DNA from: Dipteronia dyeriana
Taxonomy: Eukaryota; Streptophyta; Magnoliopsida; Sapindales; Sapindaceae
Reading direction: 5' to 3'
Length of the DNA: 64,000 nucleotides
Assembly (NCBI GenBank): GCA_032871835.1
Contig: CM065295.1
Location: 41,848,360-41,912,359 of the forward strand
The translations under genes and the position numbers were made by a program. Shown one piece after another: positions 44,089 to 57,039 of this stretch (position 1 is its first letter; each line of letters starts with the position of its first letter). A model generated the notes under the pieces. The model made no database searches. It worked only from the letters and a program-made list of their open reading frames with translations, and had not been told where the DNA came from.

Positions 44089-46155
44089 ATGGGTTTACAA
44101 GATAATGTAATGGTGGAAGGAGCCTCAAATACTAGGCCACAATTACTTCGAGGCACTAAATATGGGTATTGGAAGTTGAGGATGAAAGCCTACATCCGTT
44201 ATATTGATGAAAGGGCTTGGATGGTAGTGGAAGAAGGTTATAGTCCTTCTAACAAGGTTCAAGATGATGGAACTATGATACTCAAGCCAAGGAGTGAATG
44301 GACAACGAATGAGTTTGAGGTTGCTAAGTGGCATCATCGTGCTATGAATGCCATCTTTGGAGGAGTTGATAGGTATCAATTCTCCTATATTCAAAATTTT
44401 GAATCCGTAAAGGAAGTTTGGGATACTCTCCAAGTTACTATTGAAGGAACCTTAGCGGTGAAGAAATCAAGGCTTCAAATGTTGGCATCACAATTTGAAG
44501 GTTTAAGTTTGGGTGAAGAATAAAAGTTCGAAAACTTCCAATTCCATTCCGGCTTCTTAACATTGCTAACCAAAGTCAAGCACTTGGAGTACCTATCTTA
44601 GGTCTCTTCCTAAGAGCGTTTAAATTGGAAATCCTTAGGTCTCTTCCTAAGAGATTTAAATCAAAGGTGATGGCTATTGAGGAAAGAAAGGATGTGGATA
44701 GGATGAACATTGATGAGTTGTTTGGGTCTCTCCTAACTTATGAGATGTGCTTGAAGCCAAAGATTAAGAGTAAGGGAATTGCTCTCAATGCTATTATGGA
44801 GGAGAGTGATGATGAAAACGGAGAGATGGTTCTTTTGGTTAGAAAGTTCAAGAAGTTTCTAAAGAATAATGCCAAGCCTAGAGGCGAGTTTTCTAAGGAA
44901 AAGGGAGTTAAAAAAACATCATCTCCAAGGAATGAGAAGAATAGTCAAGCCATGAACAAGAAAGATGTTCAATGCTACAATTGTCATGGTTTTGGTCACT
45001 TTGCTAGTGAGCGCACCAAGAAGCCATCTAATAAAGACAAGAAAGGCAAAGTGTTGGCGGCTACTTGGAGTGATGATAACTCTAGTGATAATGAGAGCTC
45101 TAGTAGTGAGTCTTCAAGTGATGAAGAGCTAGTGAGCAACTTTGTAGCTCTAATGGCTTCTTATTCTCCACAAGATGTTGATGGGACAATATCTTTGAAC
45201 AAGAACTTTGATACAAATCATCATGAAAGCTCTAGTTCCATTCCTACTAATCTTAAGTTGTTGGCCAAGATAGAGAAGCTTGAAGAAGATAGAGATAATG
45301 CCCTAAGAGAGGTAGTTGAGAAGGATGATTTGATCAAGAAACAACTAGACGAGTTTGTGATTGTCACTCGTAGACTTCTTGGTGAGAAAGGTGATATTAT
45401 GAAGAAGTTTAGAGAACTTGAAAAGATAAACCTTAAGAAGGATAATGTGATATCTTTTTTGAAGAAGAGAGAACAAGAATTAATGGAAGAGATAGACACG
45501 GCTAAGGAGGCCATTAAGGACTTAGTGAATGATTCGGTGTGTGTCTAGTGTAAGAAATCTTGTTAACTCTCATAGTGGTGAAGACGACTTGGTAGTTAAA
45601 GATGAGCTCTTGGAAGTACCACTTCCTACTCACTTGGATGAAGTCATGATTGATAAGAAACCACACTAGAAGAGAAGATCAAGAGCCAAGAAGAAATTGG
45701 CGAACAAGGTATCTTTGCAAACTCCTAGTGAAGCTAGTTCAACTCCAAAGGGTACAATCTCATATTTTATTCCAATTTGCCATTATTGCAACACAATAGG
45801 TCACATTAAGCCTAGGTGTTATAAATATATTGAAAAATAAAAATTAGGAAATGAATCTAGAGACAAGGAGATTAAACTTCAACTTGAACATGCTAAGGAT
45901 TTGAAAATTGAAAAACATGATAATATTGCTAAGCATAAAAAGAAGTTTTGGAGTAGAAAGAACACTAATCTTGTTCAACTTGACAAAGCTTGTGTTGAAA
46001 ATGTTAAGGAAGAGTGTATAAATGATATTCTTGTTAATCAAGTCATTGAAGGACTTTACTCTAGATTTAACATTGTTGTCAAGGATGATATTGGAAATGT
46101 TTGTGTAGGTACACCCAAGAACAAATGGTTCAAGGGTAAGTTCTCTCATCACTAA
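44089..46155 (+). pseudogene. Gag of copy C, stops and small duplications
   Basis: Starts MGLQDNVMVEGASNTRPQL and is open to 44523. There a GAA-to-TAA stop is followed by a 5-bp CATTC duplication and a repeated GGTCTCTTCCTAAGAG block near 44600. The frame resumes at 44625-45548 with the zinc knuckle CYNCHGFGHFASER (final Cys lost to Arg), the Ser/Asp-rich tract and the coiled coil. A small deletion near 45538 ends it, and 45901-46155 carries the tail with GTPKNKWFKG. Confidence 0.85.
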
Positions 46156-47393
46156 TATAAGAAGCAAATGTGAGGTAGTTTTGAGGTAATTTATCAATTG
46201 TGTTGAGAATTCTTGCTTGCTAGCTTTGAATACTCAATGTATTGATATGAACTTGGTTATCTCACATCATGTTTGTTATGATGGTCACAATTTTTTGGTT
46301 AAATTTAGAGAAGTTCTTTTGATATATGTGTTGATTGAGTTGAGATATTATGTTTTTTATACTCTTGTTGTGAAACATCGTCAACTTGGTGTCATGAGCA
46401 CATTCAAGGCAAGAGTGCTCATAAAATGGGCGGAAGTATGATATTTGGTGAATATAATGCGCAAAAAGTATCTCTATACTCTAATGCATGTTCTTTTAGA
46501 TATTCATCCTTTGACTCAATTTTTGATATACATCTCATAGCATGTCATAATAGAGAATTTTGTATAGCATTTATATGGTTCTCATTGACAAATGCTATTT
46601 TAGGATCTAATAGTGATATTGTTCACATTGATCTTAACTTTGAAGATTATTTATGTATAGTATATTGAGTGGCATTACTTTTGAAAATATGAGCTTCATA
46701 TTCTTTGAAAGCTACTCATTAGAGAAGTAATGATCCTGAATAAGTCTCTACTTATTGCTTTTAGATCAAGTGCTTATGAGCCATAAAATCTTGGTTTTCT
46801 AAAATTGCACCTTGCTTCTCTTATATGTTTTACTAGTAAGTTGAGTTTACTAATAAGTAAACATTGGATACACCTTGAAGTTTTTGTGCTTAAGTACATT
46901 TAAAATGACCTATGATTAGTATCCATTTTGCTTCGGCAAATACACAGAACTCAACGAGCACTTTCATGGAAAGGGCTACACACATTGGTTGTGAAAGCTA
47001 CCTAATGTTGGAAAGAGCTACACCATTGTGATGAGTGAAAGCCACCATGAAGTGAATTTTGTATATGTAAAAAAAAAATGGAAAAATCAAAGAAGTGTTG
47101 AAATGGAATCATGAAAAGAAAAATTCTTTGATTCAAAGCCTAAAAAGAAAAGGAGGAAGGCTTAAAAAGAAGTATAGTTGAAAATCAAATGAGCTCGGGG
47201 TTGAAAAACAGAAATGGGATGATGAGCCACATGCACACACACGCTCATACGTTGAAATCTATTCTCTTAAAAGCAAAAATCCCGGATGATAATTGGTTTG
47301 ACTTTTTATGGAAAAACTTAAGATGAATAGTTATTGGAAATTGTTTGCATGTTGATTATCAATCTACTTCTTGATATATATTTGAAGCATATC
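46156..47393 (+). other. Post-gag spacer of copy C, truncated
   Basis: Matches the gag-ORF2 spacer of copies A, E and F, including the GGGCTACACACA block. ORF2 is absent because the copy is cut at 47393. Confidence 0.7.
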
Positions 47394-48917
47394 TGTTAGG
47401 TTTTAGTTTGTGTTGGCAATAATTCCATATCAAAATTATGTTTACTTGTAATGATTTAGTTGTTTATATTCATGATGATTCAAGCTTCAAGGAAGAAGAA
47501 ACAATAATTCAAAGCAAGTTCTAAGTCTTCAAAGAGAAAGAATGCAATTTGATTCTACAAAGGTATACTAAGACCTTATCTTTCTCTTACAAGGCTTAGG
47601 CACACACACACATATCATACATTTGTGTCCCTACATCATTGTGCATCATTATAGGCACACACATACAATTCAAACATATATGTCCCTGCATCGTTGTGCA
47701 CCATGTATAGCACATTCACACACTTGAAGATGAATGCTCATGCATTGGTATGGAAATAACTTGTTTTGGAAAATGCATGATTGGAGACTATCTCTATGTA
47801 GTTTGCATTCTAGTGTGAATTGTGTTTGTTTGTGTATTTGTTTGTATAACATGGATATTGAACTTGGATTTAGTCTTAAATAATTCTTGATTGAGTTCCG
47901 GTCATTTCGGTTACTCATACTATTGATTTCAAGTTCTAAGTCAAAAGATACTACACTTTCAACTCATGTTGCATACACTGTCTTCGTCTTCATATATCGA
48001 GTCGAATTATTATTTTATGGATTGTGTATCTTATATGTCCATGTCTGAGTGAGAGTTATGGTTCGTAATTCGTAAATGGATTCAAATTCCGAGATTGGAG
48101 GCCGGAGAACGGTCGAAGAACGCGAAGGAAGGTCGGAGGAGAAAGAAGCAAGCAAGGCACTTCTTTCCCGAGATGGTGCGTGGCCATCTCGGGGCAGAAG
48201 GCTTGCTGCCCCGAGATGCCCACGTGCCATCTCGGGTAGCAAGCTTGCTTGGATTCTTCTTGCCCCTCTTGGTCATTTCACATGTCCAAGTTTCCCACTC
48301 CTTTATAAACTCTTTCCCTCTCACATTTCATTCTAAGAAGAAATTTAAAACAAGTGTGCAGAAATTTTCTCTCTAAATTTTCTCACCTTCCAAACACCAT
48401 AACATCTTCATTTGAACTCTGATTTTAGTGATTCGAAGTTGAGAGTGTTCATCTATTCATCCTCCATCTTTTCTCTGAAGGTTTGAGTAATTTTTACTGC
48501 TGTTTTTGGTGTCTAATCATACAAAAATGGGACAGCACCTAAATCAACTAAGGTATTGATTCTCTCAAAGTTTTCTTTTAAAACTCGGTCAATTTCCTTG
48601 GGTTTTCTTCTTCAACATATATTTGTATATTATGAGTGTTGTGATTTGAGTTTTGAAATCTTTCAAAGCTAGATTGAGTTTCAATTGAAATCATTCATGT
48701 TGAGTTAGGTTTTGATCTTACCTATGTTATCACATGTTTGAGATTGTATTGTGCTAGCTTTGATTCTAGGACTATTTGATGATCTTTGATTGATTGATTT
48801 TGAGAAAAATAGTTCCTCACATGCATTAGGCTCTCTTGACCGAAATTCTCACATAATACATGTTCTTATGTTCTTTTGAGTTATTCTTGTGTTTTGATGA
48901 ATCTATGATTAGGAATA
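47394..48917 (+). repeat. LTR of copy D, left 1.5 kb
   Basis: Begins TGTTAGGTTTTAG, matches LTR B and E to GATTAGGAATA, and then breaks at 48917 where the inverted end of copy G starts. Left flank ATATC. Confidence 0.85.
48166..48252 (+). promoter_or_regulatory. Palindrome cluster with G-box in LTR D (clearest copy)
   Basis: Arms in order: CCCGAGATGG, CCATCTCGGGGCA, TGCCCCGAGATG, CCATCTCGGG. Arms 1-2 and 3-4 pair as two hairpins, or arms 2-3 pair as a perfect 12-bp stem inside a 1-4 pairing. CACGTG lies between arms 3 and 4. Confidence 0.8.
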
Positions 48918-48953
48918 TGAAAATACAAACACGGTTAAATGCTCAAGGCTAAC
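48918..48953 (-). mobile_element. 36-bp end of a minus-oriented copy G
   Basis: TGAAAATACAAACACGG... is the reverse complement of the family LTR 3' end. It begins at TG inside LTR D (flank GAATA) and is cut by the start of LTR E (flank CTAAC). Confidence 0.7.
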
Positions 48954-49263
48954 TGATAGGTTTTAGTTTGTGTTGGCATTAATTCCATATTAAAATGATG
49001 TTTACTTGTAATGATTTAGTTGTTTAGATTCATGATGATTCAAGCTTCAAGAAAGAAGAAACAACAAGTCAAAGCAAGTTATAAGTCTTCAAGAGAAATA
49101 ATGCAATATGGTTCTACAAAGGTATACTAAGACCTTATCTTTCTCTTATAAGGCTTAGGCACACACACACATATCATACATTTGTGTCCCTACATCGTTG
49201 TGCACCATTATAGGCACACACATACAATTCATTCATATATTTCCCTGCATCGTTGTGCACCAT

Positions 49264-50976
49264 TGATGTGTGTAAATCGTGTTATAAAAAAACAATACTC
49301 GCAAGTGCACGAATCGTGAAGATATCGTACAGTGGCAAGTAAGGATCGTTCCCACGAGGAAAAATGATTTATCTGGTTAAATCCAATTCTAATTAAAGTT
49401 AAACCAAAAGTAACCAAGAGATTGATGTTGATTGATTTAAACTAAAACTAAATTAAATTAAAACTAAGAAAGCAATAAAAAAGATTGGATTGTGGTCAAG
49501 GGTGAGAAAATACTAGGTCATCAATGATCCCTAATTATAAACACTCAATGCATGGATTAATTTGTAAAAAAGATTCAATCAATTCAAGGGTTCATTCTTT
49601 ATCTTAAATATTACTATTACCGTATGATCGCGGGATGAGTCAAGTATTCCTAACCACTATTCACCCTTGGTCTATGGTGTGAACAATGATCGGAAACCCG
49701 TTTAGCGTAAGAAATAATAACCAAATTCTATACTTTGCTTGGTCTATGCTAAAGATAAAATTCATTCGTTCAAAAGAGCATTAATCAAAGTTAGGTTTGG
49801 TCTATACTCTAACCCTAATTCTCATATAGTCTTAACCCTAAAATAATGCCAAATAATTATCCACCCTTGGTCTATGGTGTGAATAAATATTAAAACTAAT
49901 GAGAGTCAAGCAATTAAAAATAATGAACAAATCAAGAATTGAGTTGATGAAATAATATTATTAATCCAAACATAAGCATTCACAAAAGGTTCACATTGAT
50001 TCCCTAGTTATGGATTTAGTTACACATTTTGAAAATAGAAGGAAAAGAGAAGAAAAGATAAAACCCATTGAGGCCTTAAACGGATTCTTCAAATCTTCAA
50101 TGATAAATTCTTTTTCGTCTTCAAATCTTCGAATGTGTAAAGATGAATGGAAGGTACGTGAGGTGATGTATAATGATGGAGTGGTGGGGGATGGCCCCCT
50201 TGGTGGCTTGGGACCTCCCTTGGCTTCTCTCCCTTCTTTTTTTCAATTGTAAATAATACGGAGTATTTATAGTTTATTTTTCCTTGTGAACCCCCAATTC
50301 ATCTTAGGTTTAGGAAATCCATCAAGTGGGAAAGTAGAATGAAATAAGGAATGAGAATCCCTCTTTTGATATTTGACTCATAATTTGAGTTTTGGAAGTT
50401 TCCCAAACATCTTTTGGTATTCTAAAATCATTAGAATTTGATTAGGAAAGTTTTGGAACAATTTTGGACCAATTCAGAGTGGTTTTCCGCCAAAAATCCA
50501 TCAAACCGTGGCCTGGGTCGCTCCGGAGGTCACTGCTGTCCAGACCGCGGAATTTCTCTGCCAATTTCTGCTCCATAGACCGCTGGCTAGGTCTTATGCC
50601 TGGACGGTGGTCTAGGCCACAGTTGACAATCCAACACTGACCTTCAGTTACTAAATTGAGCATAACTTCTTCTAGGAATCGGAATTACGATCCGTAAAGT
50701 GCGTCGAAAACTAGACTTCCGGGGATTTTGATCCGTAGGTAGTAGGACACACAATTCGATCGGAGCTAAGAGATATTGGCCCCAAAATATGACTGTTATG
50801 CACTAGCCGAAAATAGACTTTTTTCTTTTTTTCTCCAAAATAACATCTAACACCTCTCGAATGGAATATGACCTATACATGCTCAACAAACACATAAAAT
50901 ACCTAATTTTACCCAAGAACAAAGCGCAAATAATAGAAAATGCGGATCTAAAACATGTACAGAAATAGACCAATCA
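49264..50976 (-). mobile_element. Solo LTR of an unrelated retrotransposon
   Basis: 1713 bp, TGATGTGTG ... CCAATCA, flanked by the exact 5-bp duplication ACCAT (49259-49263, 50977-50981). No internal region is present, so LTR-LTR recombination is likely. A TATAAATACTCCG box on the minus strand (about 50258-50270) sets the orientation. The text GCAAGTGCACGAATCG near the plus-strand start resembles a widespread plant LTR type. The short open frames inside look like chance. Confidence 0.85.
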
Positions 50977-51415
50977 ACCATGTATAACACATTCACACAC
51001 TTAAAGATGAATGCTCATGCATTGGTATAGAAATAACATGTTTTGGAATATGCATGATTGGAGACTATCTCTACAAAGTTTGCATTCTAGTGTGAATTGT
51101 GTTTGTGTGTGTATATGTTTTGTATAACATGGATATTGAACTTGGATTTAGTCTTAAATCATTCTTGATTAAGTTCCGGTCATTTCGGTTACTCATACTA
51201 TTGATTTCAAGTTCTAAGTCAAAAGATACTACACTTTCAACTCATGTTTCATACATTGTCTTCGTCTTCGTATATCGAGTCGAATCATTATATTCTGGGT
51301 TGAGTATCTTATATGTCCATATCCATATGAGAGTTATAGTTTGTAATCCATAAACGGATTTGAATTCCGAGTTTGAAGGCAGGAGAACGGTCGAAGAACC
51401 CGAAGGGAGCACGAG

Positions 51416-51540
51416 AGGAAAAGAAGTGCATCCAAGCACTCTTTCAAGAGATGGCGCGTAAACCATCTCGGGACAGAAGGCTTGCTGCCCTGAGATACCC
51501 ATGTGCCATCTTGGGCAGCAAGCATGCTTGGGCACTTAAG
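51416..51540 (+). promoter_or_regulatory. Palindrome cluster in LTR E
   Basis: An AGTGC ATCCAA GCACT hairpin, AGAGATGG..CCATCTCGGG, and the long stem GCTTGCTGCCC..GGGCAGCAAGC. The loop reads CCCATGTGCC, so the G-box is mutated. Confidence 0.7.
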
Positions 51541-53341
51541 ATCTTTTTGGTCTTTTCATCTTTCATTCTTATCCCTCTCCTTTATATTCTCTTTCCCTCT
51601 CACATTTCATTCTAAGAAGAAATTCAAATCAAGTGTGCATAAATTTTCTCTCTAAATTTTCTCACCTTCCAAACACCATAACCTCTTTATTTGAACTCCA
51701 ATTTGAGTGATCCAAAGTTGAGATTGTTTATCTATTCATCCTCCATCTTTTCTCTGAAGGTTTAAGTAAGGTTTGCCGCTGTTTTTGGTGTCTAATCATA
51801 CAAAAACGGGACTGCACCTAAATAAACTAAGGTATTGATTTTCTCTCAAAGTTTTCTTTTAAAACTTCGTCAATTGCCTTGGGTTTTCTTCTTCTACATA
51901 TATTTGTATATTATGAGTGTTTTGATTTGTGTTTTGAACACTTTGAAAGCTAGGTTGATTTTCAATTGAAATCATTCATGTTGAGTTAGGTTTTGATTTT
52001 GGATATGTTTCACATGTTTGGGATTGTGTTGTGCTAGCTTTGATTCTAGGACTATTTTATAATCTTTGATTGATTGATTTTGAGAAAAATAATTGCTCAC
52101 ATGTATTAGGCTCTCTTGGCCGAAATTCTCACATAATACATGTGCTTATGTTCTTTTGAGCTATTCATGTGATTTGTTGAATCTACGATAAGGAATATGC
52201 TTTAGAACTTTTGCTTAAATCTATTTGACTTTGTCATATGATTTTAGCATGTTTTTGGTTTGTGTAATTTAAACTTGATCTTGTGATTTATTGAACTTAT
52301 CTTGTGATTCAAATTTAGATCTATGCATGTATCTAGGTTGTGATTAATATTGAACATATATTACATAATCTAGATTGATTACACATGCATGATTAACTAG
52401 ACTATATGTGATTTGTGCATTCATGCTCATGTCTAGTATTTTCAATAGGATGTGTTGATCATAGCATTCTATGTTTCGTGCTTGTTTGCGTTTTACATTC
52501 ATGATCACCTAGATGTCTTGTGAGAAGGAAGTCTTGACAATAGGTGTGAGAACTATGGTGTTAAGCAAGAAGTCTTGGCAAGAGCTGTGAAGCCTTGGAT
52601 TGTTAAGCAATGAAGTCTTGGCTAGAGGTGTGAAGCCTAGGATAGTCGAGCAAGAAGTCTTGCCTAGAGTTGAGAGAACTCGGATAGGTGAGCAAAGAAG
52701 TCTTGACTAGAGTCGTGAGGACTTAGTTGAGCAAGAAGTCTTGCCTTGGGTCATGAGGATACGGATAAAGTGAGCAAGGAATTCTTGATTAGAGGTGTGA
52801 AGCTTCGGATTGTTGAGCATAGGGCGACAACTTCTAGAGTAGGATATGAGGGCAGTTTCTAGGTGAAGAGGTCACTTGAGAGATTGTACTTGTCTTATCT
52901 ACTAGTGGATTTTGTTTGCCGGTGGCTGCTAGCCCGTGGATGTTTCCTCTTCGGAGGTTTACCACGTTATATCTTCTGTCAACTTTTCTCTATCCTATCT
53001 CTCTAATATTTGTATAGTGGATAGAACTCTTTATATATGTTGACTTCCTTTATATAATATAGATTGTGTATGTGTTACAATTACTTGTTTGTATCACACT
53101 TTATTTGTGTTTATATATTGATTAATTGTCTTTAATTAATATATATATTGTGATACAAGCAATCTAGATGGACAAACTTTTGTTTGTTTCTAAGGGAGTC
53201 GAAAAAGGTGTCTAACCTATTCACCTCCCCTTTAAGTTAGCCTTGAGAATTTAACCGTGATTGTATTTTCAATTGGTATCAGAGCAGGACACTAGATTAC
53301 AATTAGTGTGAGTCCGGGGTGATACTTTCACGGTTTTTGTA

Positions 53342-55350
53342 ATGGCGGAAGGAGCCTCAAATACTAGGCCACCATTACTTCGTGGCACTAACTATGGGTA
53401 TTGAACATTGAGGATGAAAGCCTACATCCGCTCTATTGGTGAAAGGGCTTGGATGGTAGTGGAAGAATGTTATAGTCCTCCTACCAAGGTTCAAGAGGAT
53501 GAAACCTTGATACTCAAGCCAATGAGTGAATGGACAACGAATGAGTTTGAGGTTACTAAATGGCACCATCGTGCTATGAATGCCATCTTTGGAGGAGTTG
53601 ATGGGCATCAATTCTCCTACATTCAAAATCTTAAATCCGCAAAGGAAGCTTGGGATACTCTCCAAGTTACTAATGAAGAAACCTTAGCGGTGAAGAAATC
53701 AAGACTTCAAATGTTGGCATCACAATTTGAAGGTTTAAGTATGAGTGAGGAAGAAAAGTTTGAAGACTTCCAATTCTGACTTCTTAACATAGCTAACCAA
53801 TGTCAAGCACTTGGAGTATCTATCTCAAAAGAGCGTTTAAATTGGAAAATCCTTAGGTCTCTTCCTAAGAGATTCAAATCAAAGGTGACGGTCATTGAGG
53901 AAAGCAAGGATGTGGATAGTATGAATATCGATGAGTTGCTTGGGTCTCTCCAAACTTATGAGATATGCTTGAAGCCAAAGATCAAGAGTAAGAGAATCGT
54001 TCTCAATGCTATAGAAGAGGAGAGTGATGATGAAAATGAAAAAATGGCACTCTTGGTTAGAAGGTTCAAGAAGTTTCTAAAAAAGAATGCCAAGCATAAA
54101 GGCAATACGTCTAAGGAAAAAGGAGTCAATAGAATATCATCTCCAAGGATTGTGAAGAATAGTCAAGCCATGAACAAGAAAGAGGTTCAATGCTATAATT
54201 GTCAAGACTTTGGTCACTTTGCTAGTGAGTGCACCAAGAAGCCATCTAAGAAAGACAAGAAAGGAAAAGTATTGGCGGCTACTTGGAGTGATGATAATTC
54301 TAGTGACAATGAGAGCTCTAGTAGTGAGTCTTCAAGTGATGAAGAGTTGGTGAGCAACTTTACAGCTTTAATGGCTTCTTATTCTCCACTAGATGTTGGT
54401 AGTACAATATCTTTGAACAAGAACCTTGATGCAAATCATGATGGAAGCTCTAGTTCCATTCCTACTAATCTTTAGTTGTTGAAGAAGATAGAAAAACTTG
54501 AAGAAGATACAGACAATGCTCAAAGAGAAGTAGTTGAAAAAGATGATTTGATCAAGAAGCTACCAGATGAGTTTGTGGTTGTTACTCGTAGACTTCTTGG
54601 TGAAAAAGGTGATATTATAAAGAAGTTTAGAGAATTTGAAAAGATAAACCTTGAGAAGGATAATGTGATATCTTCTTTGAAGAAGAGAGAACAAGAATTG
54701 ATGGAAGAGATAGACACGGCTAAGGAGGCTATCAAGGATTTAGTGAATAATTCGGTTAGTGTGTCTAGTGTTAGGAATCTTGTTAACTCTTATAGTGGTG
54801 AAGATGACTAGGTAGTTGAAGAGGAGCTCTTGGAAGCACCACTTCCTACACACTTTGATGAAGTCGTGATTGATAAGAAACCACACAAGAAGAGAAGATC
54901 AAAAGCCAAGAAGAAGTTGGCAAACAAGGTATCTTTGCAATCTCCTAGTGAAGCTAGTTCAACTCCAAAAGGTACAATCTCATCTTTTATTCCAATTTGC
55001 CATTATTGCAACACAATAGGTCACATTAAGCCTAGGTGTTGTAAATATATTGAAAAATGCAAATTAGGAAATGAATCTAGGGATAAGGAGAATAAACTTC
55101 AACTTGAACATGCTAAGACCTTGGAAGTTGAGAAACATGATAATATTGCTAAGCATGAGAAGAAGTTTTGGAGTAGAAAGAATACTAATCTTGTTCAACT
55201 TGACAAAGCTTGTGTTGAGATATTCTTGTTAATCAAGTCATTGAAGGACTTTACTCTAGATTTAACATTGTTGTCAAGGATTATATTGGAAATGTTTGTG
55301 TAGGTACACCCAAGAACAAGTGGTTCAAGGACGAGTGCTCTTATTACTAA
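53342..55350 (+). pseudogene. Gag of copy E, start lost, several stops
   Basis: About 39 bases carrying the usual start (MGLQ) are deleted, leaving the internal ATG at 53342 (MAEGASNTRPPLL). The codon after NYGY is TGA (TGG elsewhere). A second TGA follows FEDFQF, with further stops near 54474 and 54809. The CCHC knuckle CYNCQDFGHFASEC and second knuckle CHYCNTIGHIKPRC are intact. A small deletion near 55217 removes the ENVKEECVND-like segment. Confidence 0.85.
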
Positions 55351-57039
55351 AATAAGAAGCACATGTGAGATAGCTTTGAGGCTATATATCAATTGTGTTG
55401 AGAATTCTTGCTTGCTAGCTTTGAAAACTCCATATATTGATATGAACTTGGTTATCTCACATCATGATTGTTATGATGATCAAAATTTGTTGATTAACTT
55501 TGAAGAAGTTCTTTTGTTATATGTGTAGATTGAGTTGAGATATTATGCTTTTTATACTCTTGTTGTGATACATCGTCAAGTTGATGTCATGAGGACATTC
55601 AAGGTAAGAGTGCTCGTAAAAAAAGCGAAAGTATGATATTTGGTGAATATAATGTGCAAAAAAGGTATCTTTATACTCTAATGCATATTCTCTTAGATAT
55701 TCATCTTTTGACTCAATTTTTGACATACATCTCATAGCATGTCATATTAGAGAATTTTGTATAGCATACATATGGTTCTCATTGAAATTTGCTATTTTAG
55801 GATCTAATAGTGATATTGTTCACATTGATCTTAACTTTGATAATTGTTTATGTATAGTATATTGAGTGGCATTACTTTTAAAAATATAAGCTTCACATTA
55901 TTTGAAAGCTACTCATTAGAGAAGTAATGATCTTGAATAAGTCTCTACTTATTGCTCTTAGATCATGTGCATATGAGTCGTAAAATCTTGGTTTTCTGAT
56001 AATTGCACATTGGTTCACTTATATGTTTTGCTAGTAGGTTGAGTTTACTAATATGTAAACATTGGATACACCTTAAAGTTTTTGTGCTTAAGTACGTTTA
56101 AAATGACCTATGATTAGTATCCATTTTTGCTTCGACAATTACATAGAACTCAAAGTGCACCTTCATGAAAAGGGCTACACACATTGGTTGTGAAAGCTAC
56201 CCAATGTTGGAAAGAGCTACACCAATGTGATAAGTGAAATCCATCATGAAGTGAATTTTGTTTATGTAAAAAAAATGGAAAAATCAAAGAAGTGTTGAAA
56301 GGAATTCATAAAAAAAAAATCTTTGATTCAAAGCCTAAAAAGAAAAGGAGGAAGGCTTAAAAATGAGTTTAGTTGAAAATCAACTGAGCTCGGGTTCAAA
56401 AACAGAAATGGGATGACGAGCCACATGCACACACACGCTCATGTGTTGAAATCTTTTCTCTTAAAAGAAAAAATTCCGGATGAAAATCGGTTTAACTTTT
56501 TATGGAAAAAGCTTAAGATGAATAGTTGTTGGAAATTGTTTGCATGTTGATTATCAAACTACTTCTTAATATATATATTTGAAGCATATCTCTCACATAC
56601 ACACTTTATTTATGAGTATGATGATATCTTTGCAATTGTTGAAGAATTATGAGAGAACTTGAAAAATCTTTGTGTATCTCTCTTAGCAGATGAAGCTTAT
56701 TTTGTTGATATTTCTTCAAATTGCTTGAATGTGTTATTGTGTGAACATCTTTGTGAACCTTATGCTATCATGAATCTTAGTTATAGCATTTATCAAGGGG
56801 GAGCATTGTATGCTAGACATTGTTATCTTTTATGATATGTTCACATGCTTCATTTTGTTACATGTTGGCATATTTTGACTTAATGATACTGGTAAGATAT
56901 TACTCACTATCTTTGTCTTGCATGATGATTCATTCTTAAGTCATATGTCATTGTGTTTATATATTTGTGACTAATATGCTTGTTTTGTCTTTCACTCACT
57001 TTTGTTGTATGTATATAGCATCTTATTTCACAAGAACAA
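55351..57039 (+). other. Gag-ORF2 spacer of copy E
   Basis: Equivalent to 14178-15869 in copy A. No open frame is conserved between copies. The GGGCTACACACA block is present near 56173. Confidence 0.6.

Larger units (their letters stand above)
41481..47393 (+). mobile_element. Copia-like non-autonomous element, copy C, interrupted
   Basis: 5' LTR 41481-44005, primer site, degraded gag and spacer. At 47393, inside the spacer after GAAGCATATC, the next LTR starts. Copies A, E and F continue there with TCTCAC, so copy D inserted into C or a deletion joined them. The left flank is AATAT. Confidence 0.85.
48954..53271 (+). repeat. 5' LTR of copy E, interrupted by a solo LTR
   Basis: Begins TGATAGG (family TGTTAGG) and ends TTGTATTTTCA. 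About 2.6 kb remain after removing 49264-50976 and one ACCAT. The 45-bp repeats are at 52522-52815. Confidence 0.9.

Noticed and set aside
49264..50976. DNA transposon with TTGAT/ATCAA ends
   Set aside because: Shifting the boundary by one base gives TG..CA ends with an exact 5-bp duplication ACCAT, a better fit to a solo LTR.
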